In this document: positions 36,218-44,415 of the stretch, in pieces
How the letters are laid out: each line of letters opens with the position of its first letter
Position numbering within the stretch: the first letter of the stretch is position 1
Position numbers and translations under genes: made by a program
The notes under the pieces: model-generated
Seen by the model: the letters and a program-made list of their open reading frames with translations, nothing else
What the model was told of the DNA's origin: nothing
Database searches by the model: none
NCBI RefSeq assembly: GCF_001425825.1
Contig: NZ_LMDM01000027.1
Location: 1-50,779 of the forward strand
Source of the DNA: Rhizobacter sp. Root1238
Lineage (GTDB): Bacteria; Pseudomonadota; Gammaproteobacteria; Burkholderiales; Burkholderiaceae_C
Reading direction: 5' to 3'
Length of the DNA: 50,779 nucleotides

Positions 36218-36233
36218 TTTGGTAAGTACCAAA
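36218..36233. promoter_or_regulatory. Palindrome TTTGGTA-AG-TACCAAA before the hxlR start
   Basis: A perfect 7-bp inverted repeat with a 2-base spacer ends two bases before the ATG at 36236. It could be an operator or a start-masking hairpin. Confidence 0.55.
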
Positions 36234-36235
36234 GA

Positions 36236-36601
36236 ATGACGACGCCCTCTGAAGACATCTGCGACACCGGCTGCGGGCTCAACGCCACGCTGCGCGTCAT
36301 CTCGGGCAAGTGGAAGCCGCTGATCCTGTTTTTTTTGCGCGACGGCCCGAAGCGCTACGGCGAACTCAAGCGCCTGACCCAGGGTGTCAGCGACAAGGTG
36401 CTGATCCAGCAGTTGAAGGACCTGGAGGCCGACCGGGTGCTGGCGCGCAACGACTACAAGGAGGTGCCGCCGCGCGTGGACTACACGCTGACCCCGCTCG
36501 GTCGCAGCCTGGCCGAGGCGATCGTCCCGCTGTGCACCTGGGGAACCCAGAACGCGGCGGAGATGGCGGGCATCTTCGCGACGCGCGACGCTTTGCCTTA
36601 G
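36236..36601 (+). CDS. HxlR-family transcriptional regulator
   Basis: 121 residues, winged helix. The HxlR signature is complete: an N-terminal Cys (EDICDTGCGLNATLRVISGK), then WKPLILFFLRDGPKRYGELK, RLTQGVSDKVLIQQLKDLEA, and the wing/dimer end DYTLTPLGRSLAEAIVPLCT. The Cys pair near residues 9 and 13 could sense oxidants or electrophiles as in YodB/HypR-like members (inference). No Shine-Dalgarno is visible because the palindrome at 36218-36233 occupies its place. Confidence 0.93.
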   Translation: MTTPSEDICDTGCGLNATLRVISGKWKPLILFFLRDGPKRYGELKRLTQGVSDKVLIQQLKDLEADRVLARNDYKEVPPRVDYTLTPLGRSLAEAIVPLCTWGTQNAAEMAGIFATRDALP

Positions 36602-36784
36602 CGGGATGCTGAAGCGCTGCTGAGTCGCGCGCGCGGAAGGCAGGAGAAGCGCATGGACCGGGCTCAGGTTCGCAGCATGCGCGCGAGCGTTTTTCCTACC
36701 TGCCGCCGGTGCGCCCGACCTACAGACCCAGCCTGGCGCGCACCCTACCGTGAGGCCCTCGACATCTTCGCGACACGAGCCTCC

Positions 36785-38476
36785 ATGCCCCGTCCCCGCA
36801 GCAAGCCCGGCATTGCATCCATCCAGCGCGCGCTGCGCCAGAAATTCCACCTGAAGCGACTGCGCGATGGCCAGCAGGACGTCATCGATCGCGTGATGCG
36901 CGGCCTGCCGACGCTGGCCGTGCTGCCTACCGGCGCCGGCAAGTCGCTGTGCTACCAGCTCCCTGCCGTCGTCAACGGCGGCCTCACCGTCGTGGTCTCG
37001 CCGCTGATCGCGTTGATGAAGGATCAGTGCGACGGCCTGGCCGAGCTGGGCATCAGCGCGGTGCAATTCCACAGCGGCTGCAGCGCCGCCGAAGTTGCCG
37101 CTGCCGAGCAGGCCCTGGTCGCCGACGACCCGCTGATCCTCTTCACGACGCCCGAGCGCCTGGCGGACGCCGACTTCCGTGCCCGCCTCGTCGCCCGCGG
37201 CGTCGCGCTGCTCGCGATCGACGAAGCCCATTGCATCTCGCAATGGGGGCATGACTTCCGTCCCGCCTTCCTGCAGCTCGGCAGCCTGCGCGGCTCGCTG
37301 GGCGGCCCGCCCGTCCTCGCGCTCACCGCGACGGCGACGCAGGGCGTCATCGACGACATCGCCGAGCTCTTCGACATCCCGCGCGCCGGCGTCATCGGCA
37401 CCGGCGTCTACCGCCCGAACCTGCACTACCGCGCCGAGGCCATCGGCCGCGCCGAAGACAAGCTCTCGCGCCTGCTCGCGCTGGTGCGCTCGTCCGAGGG
37501 CTCGGGGCTGGTCTACGTTGCCACCGTCAAGGCCGCGCAACAGGTGTTCGACGCGCTGCAGGCCACCGGCGAATCGGTCGGCCTCTACCACGGCCGTCTC
37601 GCCGCCGGCCGACGCCATGAGCAACAGGATGCGTTCATGGCCGGCCGCGTGCGCGTGATGGTCGCCACCAATGCGTTCGGGCTCGGCGTCGACAAGCCCG
37701 ACATCCGCTTCGTGCTGCACTACCAGATCCCGCCCGGCCTGGACGCCTACTACCAGGAGTCGGGCCGTGCCGGGCGCGACGGGCTGCCGGCCGAATGCAC
37801 GCTGCTCTTCTCCGACAGCGACCGCTCGGTGCAGCAGTTCTTCCTGTCGGGCCGCTACCCGCAGCTGCAGGATTTCGAGGCCGTGCTGCGGCTGCTGCGT
37901 TCCCGCGAGCGGCCGTGGGACGAGGCCGAGCTCGACGCCGCGCTTGATGCCATCGAGCGCCCGCGCCGCAAGCTCGACGTCGCGTTGAACATGCTGCGCC
38001 AGCACGACCTGGTCGACGCTGCAGCAACGGTCGACACCGCCGCGCTGGTCGAGATCGCCGAACGCTACGGCGGCAGGGCCGAGAGCGACAGCGCCGCGCT
38101 GGAGGCGATGGTCGCCTACGCGCAGAGTGGGCGCTGTCGATGGCAATTGCTGCTCGCGCACTTCGAGCCGTCGGCCGGGCATCCGCGTTGCGGAACCTGC
38201 GACAACTGCGTGCGCCTGGCCCGCCATGAAGCGGTGCAGGCCGAGGCGCAGGACGACGCGCGGCCACCGCGGGTGGAGCGCTCCGCGTTCGCGCTCGGGC
38301 AGCCGGTTCGCACGCGCCGCCATGGGGTCGGCACGGTGAAGGCGGCCGATGCGCTGAGCGTCACGATCGAATTTCCGAACGGTGCGCAGCGAAGCTTCCA
38401 GCCGCAGTTCGTTGCGGCGGTCCGCCGGGCGGAGCGCCAAGGCCCGGCGCGAGGCGCTGCGGGCGCGGCCGCCTGA
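36785..38476 (+). CDS. RecQ-like ATP-dependent DNA helicase (short form)
   Basis: 563 residues from the ATG at 36785. An in-frame ATG at 36653 with AGGAG seven bases upstream would add 44 residues containing a CRRC pair and may be the true start. Motifs: 0 (LRDGQQDVIDRV), I (LAVLPTGAGKSLCYQLP), Ia (VVVSPLIALMKDQ), II (LLAIDEAHCISQWGHDFRP), III (VLALTATAT), V (VMVATNAFGLGVDKPDIRFV) and VI (YYQESGRAGRDGLPAECTLL). The C-terminal zinc-type cluster is CRWQ...RCGTCDNCVRL. There is no HRDC domain; about 90 residues after the zinc motif form a basic tail (GQPVRTRRHGVGTVKAADAL). Role: 3'-5' unwinding in recombination and repair. Confidence 0.9.
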   Translation: MPRPRSKPGIASIQRALRQKFHLKRLRDGQQDVIDRVMRGLPTLAVLPTGAGKSLCYQLPAVVNGGLTVVVSPLIALMKDQCDGLAELGISAVQFHSGCSAAEVAAAEQALVADDPLILFTTPERLADADFRARLVARGVALLAIDEAHCISQWGHDFRPAFLQLGSLRGSLGGPPVLALTATATQGVIDDIAELFDIPRAGVIGTGVYRPNLHYRAEAIGRAEDKLSRLLALVRSSEGSGLVYVATVKAAQQVFDALQATGESVGLYHGRLAAGRRHEQQDAFMAGRVRVMVATNAFGLGVDKPDIRFVLHYQIPPGLDAYYQESGRAGRDGLPAECTLLFSDSDRSVQQFFLSGRYPQLQDFEAVLRLLRSRERPWDEAELDAALDAIERPRRKLDVALNMLRQHDLVDAAATVDTAALVEIAERYGGRAESDSAALEAMVAYAQSGRCRWQLLLAHFEPSAGHPRCGTCDNCVRLARHEAVQAEAQDDARPPRVERSAFALGQPVRTRRHGVGTVKAADALSVTIEFPNGAQRSFQPQFVAAVRRAERQGPARGAAGAAA

Positions 38477-38481
38477 CTCGA

Positions 38482-38545
38482 TCAGTCGAACTTGATCAAG
38501 TCCTTGAAGACGATCGACGAGATCGCGACGACTCCGCTGAACTCT
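38482..38545 (-). pseudogene. Possible 3' remnant of a lost gene
   Basis: On the minus strand a short open stretch reads AAEFSGVVAISSIVFKDLIKFD and stops at 38482-38484. It looks like the end of a real protein, with no start or upstream body, in the gap between the helicase and SDR genes. It also contains the palindrome ACTTGATCAAGT (38490-38501). Chance is not excluded. Confidence 0.2.
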
Positions 38546-38555
38546 GCCGCTGCAC

Positions 38556-39368
38556 CTATCCCGCCAGAAATCCGCCGTCGGCCGCCAACACATGGCCCAC
38601 GACATAGCTCGCCTCATCGGACATCAGCCAGATGACTGCGGCGGCCACTTCCTCGGGGTGTCCCATCCGGCGCAGCGGCAGGCCGGCCGCGACGCTGCGC
38701 ATGTCGGCAATGCCGGACGACAGCATCATGTCGGTCAGCACGCGTCCCGGCGCGATCGCGTTGATCCGGATCCCCGCCGGCGCATATTCCATCGCCGCAG
38801 AGCGCGTCAGCGAGTTGGCGGCCGCCTTCGAAGCGCTGTAGAGCGACAGCCCTGGATTGGGGTTGCGGATGCCGCTGACGCTGGTGTTGTTGACGATCGT
38901 GCCGCCGCCGCTCGTCAGCATCGCCGCAATGGCATGCCGCATCGCATGGAAGAGCGCTCGCACATTGGTGTCGAACACCTGCGCGTACACCTCGTCGCCT
39001 TGCTCCGCCAGCGGCCTGCGCCGTTCCTGGCAGCCGGCATTGTTGAACACGGCGTCCAGCCTGCCGAAGCGGGCCAGCGCCTGCTGAAGGGCCGCGGCGA
39101 CGTCATCCTCTCGCGTCGCATCGGCTGCAACAAACAGGGCCTCGGCACCGCGTTCGTGGATCTCGTCCGCGAGCGCCTGCCCGAGCGCCTCGCGACGGCC
39201 CGTCACGACCACGGCGGCCGCGCCTTCCGCGGCCATGCGCAGCGCGGTGGCCCGTCCAATCCCGCTGGTCCCGCCGTTGACCCAGCACACGCGACCCGTC
39301 AGCCGGCCCGACGTTGGAAGGCAAGGTGCCGCGCCGGCCAGTTCCTCGATCGTCGGCGTCGAATTCAT
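38556..39368 (-). CDS. SDR-family oxidoreductase downstream of a MarR/GNAT gene
   Basis: 270 residues; a perfect AAGGAGG lies upstream and the ATG overlaps the stop of the preceding gene (ATGA). A roughly 22-residue extension comes before the Rossmann start GRLTGRVCWVNGGTSGIGRA, where the usual TGxxxGIG has Asn in place of Thr. Remaining motifs: FNNAGCQERRRP, NTSVSGIRNPNPGLSLYSAS with KAAAN, and a C-terminal VVGHVLAADGGFLAG. Substrate unknown. Coupled translation with the regulator indicates a joint function, as in aldehyde or electrophile handling (inference). Confidence 0.9.
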   Translation of the reverse strand: MNSTPTIEELAGAAPCLPTSGRLTGRVCWVNGGTSGIGRATALRMAAEGAAAVVVTGRREALGQALADEIHERGAEALFVAADATREDDVAAALQQALARFGRLDAVFNNAGCQERRRPLAEQGDEVYAQVFDTNVRALFHAMRHAIAAMLTSGGGTIVNNTSVSGIRNPNPGLSLYSASKAAANSLTRSAAMEYAPAGIRINAIAPGRVLTDMMLSSGIADMRSVAAGLPLRRMGHPEEVAAAVIWLMSDEASYVVGHVLAADGGFLAG

Positions 39369-40318
39369 GGTCGCCTCCTTGTGAACCGCTGGAGCAGAAC
39401 CTCCCTGCCCCACTGCGCATCGGGCCGCGTTTCCATGCGCGTGAAGCCATGCAACTCGCAGGGATGCCAGGCTCCCGTCGCGCCGTCGACGGCCCATAGG
39501 TCTGTCTCGGCGAAGCCGCGGCTGTCGGCGAAGTCCAGCGCAGCGGCGAGCAGCGCATGCGCCACGCTGCCACCGTCGACGGCGCCATCCACGACGAACC
39601 AGCGCAGGTGCGCGACACCGTCGCCCGCACCGTCGCCATCGATGGCAGCCGAGCCGAGGATCCCGCCGCCTTGCCTGGCCGACCAGAGGCCGTTCCCCGG
39701 CCGGTCGAGCCGGTCGCAGAAGTCCGCCAGGCCCGCGGCGACCGCCGACTCGAAGCGCTGCCCGAAGCCGGCTTCGCGTCCGTAGTGCAGCGCATGCAAT
39801 TGGGTGATCCTGGCCAGAAGCCCGAGCTGGTAGCCTGGCACCACCTCGACCGCGTATGGATCGGGACGCGACCCTTGCCCGCCCGCGAGCGCCACGCTGT
39901 ACAGCCGAAGCCCGTCGAGCACGGTGCGGTGCCGGTCGCGCGGCAGGCGGCCCAGCGCGTCCGTCACCTGGGCGCGCGCGTGGGCGTGGATCGCCGCCAC
40001 GCGCCGCCGCCCCGCCGCGGTCAGCGAGAGCAGCTTGATCCGGCTGTCGTGCCCGGCAACGGCCTCGACGACATCGCCCGCTTCCACCAGCTTGCGCAAC
40101 ATCCGGCTGACGCTGGACTTTTCAAGCCGCAGACGCGTGCCAAGGTCGCCGGCACTGACGGCGCCGGCATCGATCTCGATCAGCCCATGGACGGCGGACG
40201 GAGGCAGCTCCACGCCCGCGAACCGGCTGCCCATGAAGCCCCAGTCGCGCGCCATCGAGCGCGAGGCGGCACGGATCTCCTCGACGAGCGAACGCTCCGT
40301 ATTCATGACATCGACCAT
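39365..40318 (-). CDS. MarR-GNAT fusion protein (regulator/acetyltransferase)
   Basis: 317 residues. The N-terminal MarR winged helix (about 1-150) includes LIEIDAGAVSAGDLGTRLRL and EKSSVSRMLRKLVEAGDVVE, then a D-S-R-wing (AGHDSRIKLLSLTAAGRRRV). The C-terminal half (about 165-315) has a GNAT fold (YQLGLLARITQLHALHYGRE; AHLRWFVVDGAVDGG). The acetyl-CoA loop, normally R/Q-x-x-G-x-G/A, reads DGGSVA, so catalytic activity is doubtful. Start codons at 40318 and 40306 are both possible; neither has a strong Shine-Dalgarno. A palindrome stands just upstream. Operon with the SDR. Confidence 0.88.
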   Translation of the reverse strand: MVDVMNTERSLVEEIRAASRSMARDWGFMGSRFAGVELPPSAVHGLIEIDAGAVSAGDLGTRLRLEKSSVSRMLRKLVEAGDVVEAVAGHDSRIKLLSLTAAGRRRVAAIHAHARAQVTDALGRLPRDRHRTVLDGLRLYSVALAGGQGSRPDPYAVEVVPGYQLGLLARITQLHALHYGREAGFGQRFESAVAAGLADFCDRLDRPGNGLWSARQGGGILGSAAIDGDGAGDGVAHLRWFVVDGAVDGGSVAHALLAAALDFADSRGFAETDLWAVDGATGAWHPCELHGFTRMETRPDAQWGREVLLQRFTRRRP

Positions 40319-40321
40319 ATG

Positions 40322-40336
40322 GTTGCACGATACAAC
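40322..40336. promoter_or_regulatory. Candidate MarR-type operator upstream of the fusion gene
   Basis: GTTGCACGATACAAC has 4-bp perfect ends GTTG / CAAC and lies three bases from the 40318 start. Adjacent ACCATATGGT (40314-40323) is a second perfect palindrome covering the start codon. Confidence 0.4.
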
Positions 40337-40516
40337 TATTCGGGATCGGCGCGCAATACACCGGCACGCTGCCGCTTGATTTCCCGGCTAGCGGCGCTGA
40401 CGCGACCAGCAGGGGGAGAACGTCGCGTCCATCAGACCGGACGGGATCTTGGCCCACGCGAGTCCGATGATCGTATGCCTCGGTCACGGGGCCGCGACTC
40501 GGCGTCAGCCGTGTGT

Positions 40517-41968
40517 TCACTTCTTGAAGAAGCGCGGGTTGGTGCATTCGGGAGCCACTGCGGCGCACAACGGCAGCTTTGCCTCGACCTTCCGATCGTC
40601 ATCCCCGGGAAATAGAGACAGCAACTCACTCCTACAAATGAGTTGCCGCCGACTGAGGTCATCAATTGCGAGCAACTTATATTCCCGGGACTTAGCCAAA
40701 TCAAAGATCAATCGCCGAAAAAGCCCAGGCTCATTTCCATGCATCTCTTGAGATATGAAATGGCCGACGCAGTCCGCAGACTCCTCCGACTCAATTCCAC
40801 CGACAAAATGCCCCAACTCGTGCCCCAGGGTAAAATCTATACCCTCAGACATACACTGATTCATTTTTGCCACATCACCCCTTGCCGCAAACGTAGCATC
40901 GCTCAAATCTGCTTCAGATCTTCGCCCGGCCAGATATTCCTTAAGCACTATTTTTAGTCGCGGAGTTAACGACGCGTCGTAGTGAGTCGATGCAATGCAT
41001 CTGATAAAAGCAGCACGAACAAAGGCCGGCGAGATGTAGACCATTCTCTCATACTGTGTTTGCAGAGGTCGCACTTTACCGAATGCATTAAACATGCCGC
41101 GCGCATAATCAACTCCGATCGCAGGCAGCCCCATCCTTTCACGATCAAACGTCAAAGCCGGGTAAGGCAAATTAACAGAAGTACTTTTCGCGCCACTCGG
41201 AAGACTAAGCAAAATTATATCCCACACACGCCTCAATGAGATCTCAGCACGTTGCCTCAGATATTCTGGGACTGGGATACCCCTATCAGGCGTCTTGATA
41301 AAGAGTTGAGCTTGTGCAAGCGTCAATGCGTTAGTCGATTTACTGGAAACCGCATAGAAATCAGCAACTTCATCCAGTCGACTGCGGAGTGCGGTGTAGT
41401 TCGAATTGGCATCCCGACATCGAACGACAACAAGGCGGAACTTCGCATCTAGGGTCTTGACTTGGCTTCTAGTATCCGACGATTCCCATATCGGCGTTAA
41501 CGCAGAACTGGGCGGCGGACTTTGGCCGTCGCAGGAGCCAAGTAAAATCGGCATCGTTCTGCCGCTCCAATACTCATATACGATCTCATTGTCATCTGGA
41601 CCGCTCCATTTGGAAGATTCAGCCCTCTCCAAGAACTGATGAAAGAGGTGGCTTTCAGGACTGGCTTTCCGATTGACGAGCAAGTCGAACCACTTCGACG
41701 GCAACTCCTCATCTGAAACCGTACTTTCATTGCCAGTCAAGTAAACGATCGCAAGGCGTCGAAATAGTATTGCGTTGAGCGCTCCATCGGGTCCACGTCG
41801 CTCCAACAACGCTTGATTGGCGGCAAGACTAGAAGCAGTCGTAGGAGATTCACTCCCGGAACTGTCGCTTACACCAGGAGCGTTCGATCCGCATCCAATC
41901 AACGCTGCGGCTACTAGGGCTATAAAGCGAGGCGGCGCGTGCATCATCGGAACGAGTTCGGCATGCAT
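40517..41968 (-). CDS. Lipoprotein with HELGH zinc-metallopeptidase motif, unrecognised family
   Basis: 483 residues. The start overlaps the upstream stop as TAATG. A lipoprotein signal follows (FIALVAAALIGCGSN, lipobox LIGC, Cys26). A long alpha/beta body has no recognised domain. Near the end DFTLGHELGHFVGGIESEES followed by ADC gives HExxH at 383-387 and an E-S-A-D stretch at 396-399, the geometry of a zincin with a third acidic ligand shortly after the histidines. The remaining 85 residues carry several Cys, consistent with periplasmic disulfides. GC content is visibly lower than in the preceding 40 kb, with AT-rich codons, suggesting acquisition. Predicted role: envelope-anchored protease acting with the partner lipoprotein. 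Family and substrate unknown. Confidence 0.75.
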   Translation of the reverse strand: MHAELVPMMHAPPRFIALVAAALIGCGSNAPGVSDSSGSESPTTASSLAANQALLERRGPDGALNAILFRRLAIVYLTGNESTVSDEELPSKWFDLLVNRKASPESHLFHQFLERAESSKWSGPDDNEIVYEYWSGRTMPILLGSCDGQSPPPSSALTPIWESSDTRSQVKTLDAKFRLVVVRCRDANSNYTALRSRLDEVADFYAVSSKSTNALTLAQAQLFIKTPDRGIPVPEYLRQRAEISLRRVWDIILLSLPSGAKSTSVNLPYPALTFDRERMGLPAIGVDYARGMFNAFGKVRPLQTQYERMVYISPAFVRAAFIRCIASTHYDASLTPRLKIVLKEYLAGRRSEADLSDATFAARGDVAKMNQCMSEGIDFTLGHELGHFVGGIESEESADCVGHFISQEMHGNEPGLFRRLIFDLAKSREYKLLAIDDLSRRQLICRSELLSLFPGDDDRKVEAKLPLCAAVAPECTNPRFFKK

Positions 41969-42732
41969 TAAAATTGAACGCCCATAACAACCAAAGCGGA
42001 CTTTACCGGTCGAGCTTCGAGAGTCTGTCCAGTAGCTCCGGTGGTAACCAAAGCCAATTCCACAGGCTTAATACAGACATTTACTGGCTGCGGGAACTTC
42101 TTCTTCAAGCGAACAGTGTTGGCATCCGAAAAGTCACCTGCAGTCAGATTAGCCTTTGCCACCTCTTTAACTTTTGCCTCAACTCCAAGCTTGACAAGAT
42201 CCGCCTTTTGAATCTCATAGTCGACTTCCGGGCTCTGTATTGCTTCGCGAACCAGAAAATATCGAACTCCGTCTGTCGCCGTAAATCCACTCTCCCTAAA
42301 CCACAAAATTGCCTTCGATTCTGGCTGTCCTTCGGAAATCTGGAGCATCGTGTTGCTGTATTTCGACGACACTGTCAGCGTACTAGATGCCCCGGTATCT
42401 AGCACGGCGCTTATACCTGTAGATGCCGTGAAGTCAGAAAGGCTGCTAAGCAAGATTTTTGACCCTATAGAGACTTTCGAGGTGTACTCCGGAAATCCCG
42501 CATCAGTTGGGGGAAGCGCTTGAATTTTGTCAACTCTTCCAAGTCGGAGAGTTATGCCATTGGAGTCCAACGAAAATACACTACCGACCTCCTTCCACTT
42601 ACTCGGTACGGGAAGGCACTGATATTCGCTGTCTTTAGATGAAAGTGCTTGACTGGTAGTCTTACTCGACGGAAGACAGCCCGCCATCGTCAATAGCACA
42701 AGCAGCAGAGCAAGCAATCTGTAGTTGCGCAT
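41968..42732 (-). CDS. Lipoprotein of unknown function, partner of the metallopeptidase-like lipoprotein
   Basis: 254 residues, with AGGGAG before the start. The signal is MRNYRLLALLLVLLTMAGC with lipobox MAGC (Cys19). The mature part is Ser/Thr/Lys-rich and mostly beta-predicted, with two later Cys and several polar/hydrophobic alternations (ITLRLGRVDKIQALPPTDAG; SKILLSSLSDFTASTGISAV; ARPVKSALVVMGVQF). No known domain was recognised. Its stop codon shares a base with the next start (TAATG), so both lipoproteins are made together. Low GC like its partner. It could be a substrate, inhibitor or scaffold for the protease; this is speculation from operon structure only. Confidence 0.7.
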   Translation of the reverse strand: MRNYRLLALLLVLLTMAGCLPSSKTTSQALSSKDSEYQCLPVPSKWKEVGSVFSLDSNGITLRLGRVDKIQALPPTDAGFPEYTSKVSIGSKILLSSLSDFTASTGISAVLDTGASSTLTVSSKYSNTMLQISEGQPESKAILWFRESGFTATDGVRYFLVREAIQSPEVDYEIQKADLVKLGVEAKVKEVAKANLTAGDFSDANTVRLKKKFPQPVNVCIKPVELALVTTGATGQTLEARPVKSALVVMGVQF

Positions 42733-43180
42733 CGGTACATCTCCCTGAAGTAGGGGATTTATAGCGGGGAATCAAGCGCAGTCAACATTAAGTTTGATGA
42801 CTTCAAGTCGTCAGGGCAGCCGTGTGGTGATGCCCGCAGTGAATGCTGGGTGCGCGCATTCTCGCCGGCAGGGTCTGGGTCATCAGCTAGGTCTGCCCCT
42901 GATCCCGGCCAATGTGTGCCTTCCGCTGTGAGGCCTCCTTCGAGCGAATGTGGGGGGCCCGACCGGGAACTTCCGTGGGAGGCCAGATCTCGCTCACCAA
43001 AGGCAGTTCTGAGCCGATACCCGCGCTCCGCTGCTCGCAACATCAGCGGGAACCAACAAGTTGCGCAGCAAAGGTCTCGTTTCGGTCCGAGCTATCGTTC
43101 GGCTTCCAAATCTGAGCGGCCGCGCAACTAGCATGAACCAACAGCAACGGCCGGACGATGGCCATGCGGCGGTAGCAGTG
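42733..43180. other. Gene-free stretch between the lipoprotein operon and phage remnants
   Basis: 448 bp. The first part is the leader/promoter side of the lipoprotein operon. The rest has open frames on both strands (for example 42759-43043 minus), but none shows a recognisable motif or convincing start. It is probably degraded intergenic DNA. Confidence 0.6.
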
Positions 43181-43459
43181 TCAGTCCTGAGTGCCTGCGT
43201 CTAGGGTCACCGCGTTGTCCATCGCAACGCGGTCGGCCTGCTCACGCGCCAGGCGTGCACGCTCGCGCGCCAGCTCGCCGTCGGCGCCGCGGCCCGCGGC
43301 CTGCTCACGCAGGTGCTTCGTGTACGCGCGCAGCCAGGTCGCCGCCGGCTGGCCGGCCTGCAGGATCGCGCGGCCGAGCAGTTCGCTCACCGCCTGCTGG
43401 CTGATGCCGACCAGGTCGCCGAACTGCTCCTGCGTCATCGGATGTTGGAGTGCTTCCAT
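43181..43459 (-). pseudogene. Truncated phage terminase small subunit (Nu1-like)
   Basis: 92 residues, from an ATG at 43459 with AAGGGGG upstream. MTQEQFGDLVGISQQAVSEL is the Nu1-type winged HTH. The following helical block ATWLRAYTKHLREQAAGRGA and ELARERARLAREQADRVAMD matches terminase small subunits of Burkholderiales prophages up to NAV, then stops after a few unrelated residues. Full-length relatives are about twice as long (memory), so the 3' half is lost. Confidence 0.7.
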
Positions 43460-43597
43460 GGGTACAACCCCCTTAGGAACGCCCCGCAACTGCGGTGCAA
43501 ACGGGGTTCGAATTACCCTTGACCGACCTCTCCCGGGAGGACCCGATGAGGGGGGTGGGGGGTGGGGTCGAGGCCTTCGCCGACCGAGGTGCGAACG

Positions 43598-44002
43598 TCA
43601 TGCGCCCTGCCCTCCGGCCGACAATCCAAGCGTCGCGAGCTGCTTGTGCATGCGCTGCTCGTAGTGCGACTTGAATCGCGTATCGATCACGCGCTGTGCC
43701 GTGCCCACGAAGTCGAAGCGCTTGCCATACCGCGTTCCGTTGACGAACAGCAGCACGGGTTTCACCGCACTGCCCGCACTGAAGCGATACCGCGCCCACA
43801 CGCCGCGCCGCAGGTGCTGCATCTTGTCGCCGTGCTTCCACGATCCGCGGCCTTGCCTCGACTCGCCGCCGTGCGCAACGAAGTACTCGACCTTGCTGCG
43901 CTTGGCCTTCGAGCGCTTGCTGTTCGTGGCGTTGGCGTCCGAGCCCGCGAGGTTGAAGGCCTGCAGCTGACTCAGGATCTGCACGATCTGCCCTCGCCCC
44001 AT
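43598..44002 (-). pseudogene. Phage tail/head-joining-like protein fragment
   Basis: Open frame of 134 residues, continuing a few codons upstream of the ATG (SGYGN-M) to a junction with DnaB sequence. Features seen: MGRGQIVQILSQLQAFNLAG, a basic KRSKAKRSK stretch, a cluster of aromatic and basic residues (RRGVWARYRFSAGSAVKPVL), and a C-terminal helix FDFVGTAQRVIDTRFKSHYE. The pattern resembles minor tail or head-tail joining proteins of siphophages. It appears N-terminally truncated by the deletion joining it to the DnaB fragment. Confidence 0.5.
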
Positions 44003-44011
44003 GTTGCCGTA

Positions 44012-44415
44012 GCCCGATCAGGTCGGCCGCGCCCTCGATGTCACCGCTGTCGCGCAGGTCGCTCATCTGCGGTATGCCGGTCGGACGCTTCTCCGAGTCG
44101 CGGTTCAACTGCGACAACAGGATGATCCAGACGCCGAACTCCTTGGCCGCGCGCTTCAAGCCGTTGGCGATCTTCCCCAGCTCCTGATTCCGGTTGTCAC
44201 CGTCGCCCTCCATCAGCTGGAGGTAGTCGATGATCACGAGGCTGAGCTGCTTGCGCCGACGCTTCACCTGCTGGATCTTGCGGCGCACATCCATGATGCT
44301 GAGCGCCGCCTGATCGTCCATCTTCGACATCGCCGATGCGGACCTGCTGCCTGACGCCGGCAGTTGCACCGCCTGCTGGAAGCGCTCGGGCAATGCGCCG
44401 GACTTCGCGGAAATG
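44012..44415 (-). pseudogene. Fragment of replicative DNA helicase DnaB
   Basis: Only the central/C-terminal part of the RecA-like domain remains. Readable residues include LSIMDVRRKIQQVKRRRK, Walker B LVIIDYLQLMEG, NQELGKIANGLKRAAKEFGV, IILLSQLNRDSEKRP and MSDLRDSGDIEGAADLIG, after which homology ends abruptly near 44012. Upstream (44300-44415) the match weakens (ALPERFQQAVQ). Walker A is missing. A relic of phage or plasmid replication DNA, not a functional helicase. Confidence 0.75.

Noticed and set aside
40643-40957. Plus-strand open frames inside the metalloprotease-like gene
   Set aside because: Antisense to the HELGH coding region and without their own motifs.
42759-43131. Overlapping small open frames on both strands
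   Set aside because: No recognised motif, no strong start signals and no hydrophobic pattern; treated as gene-free.
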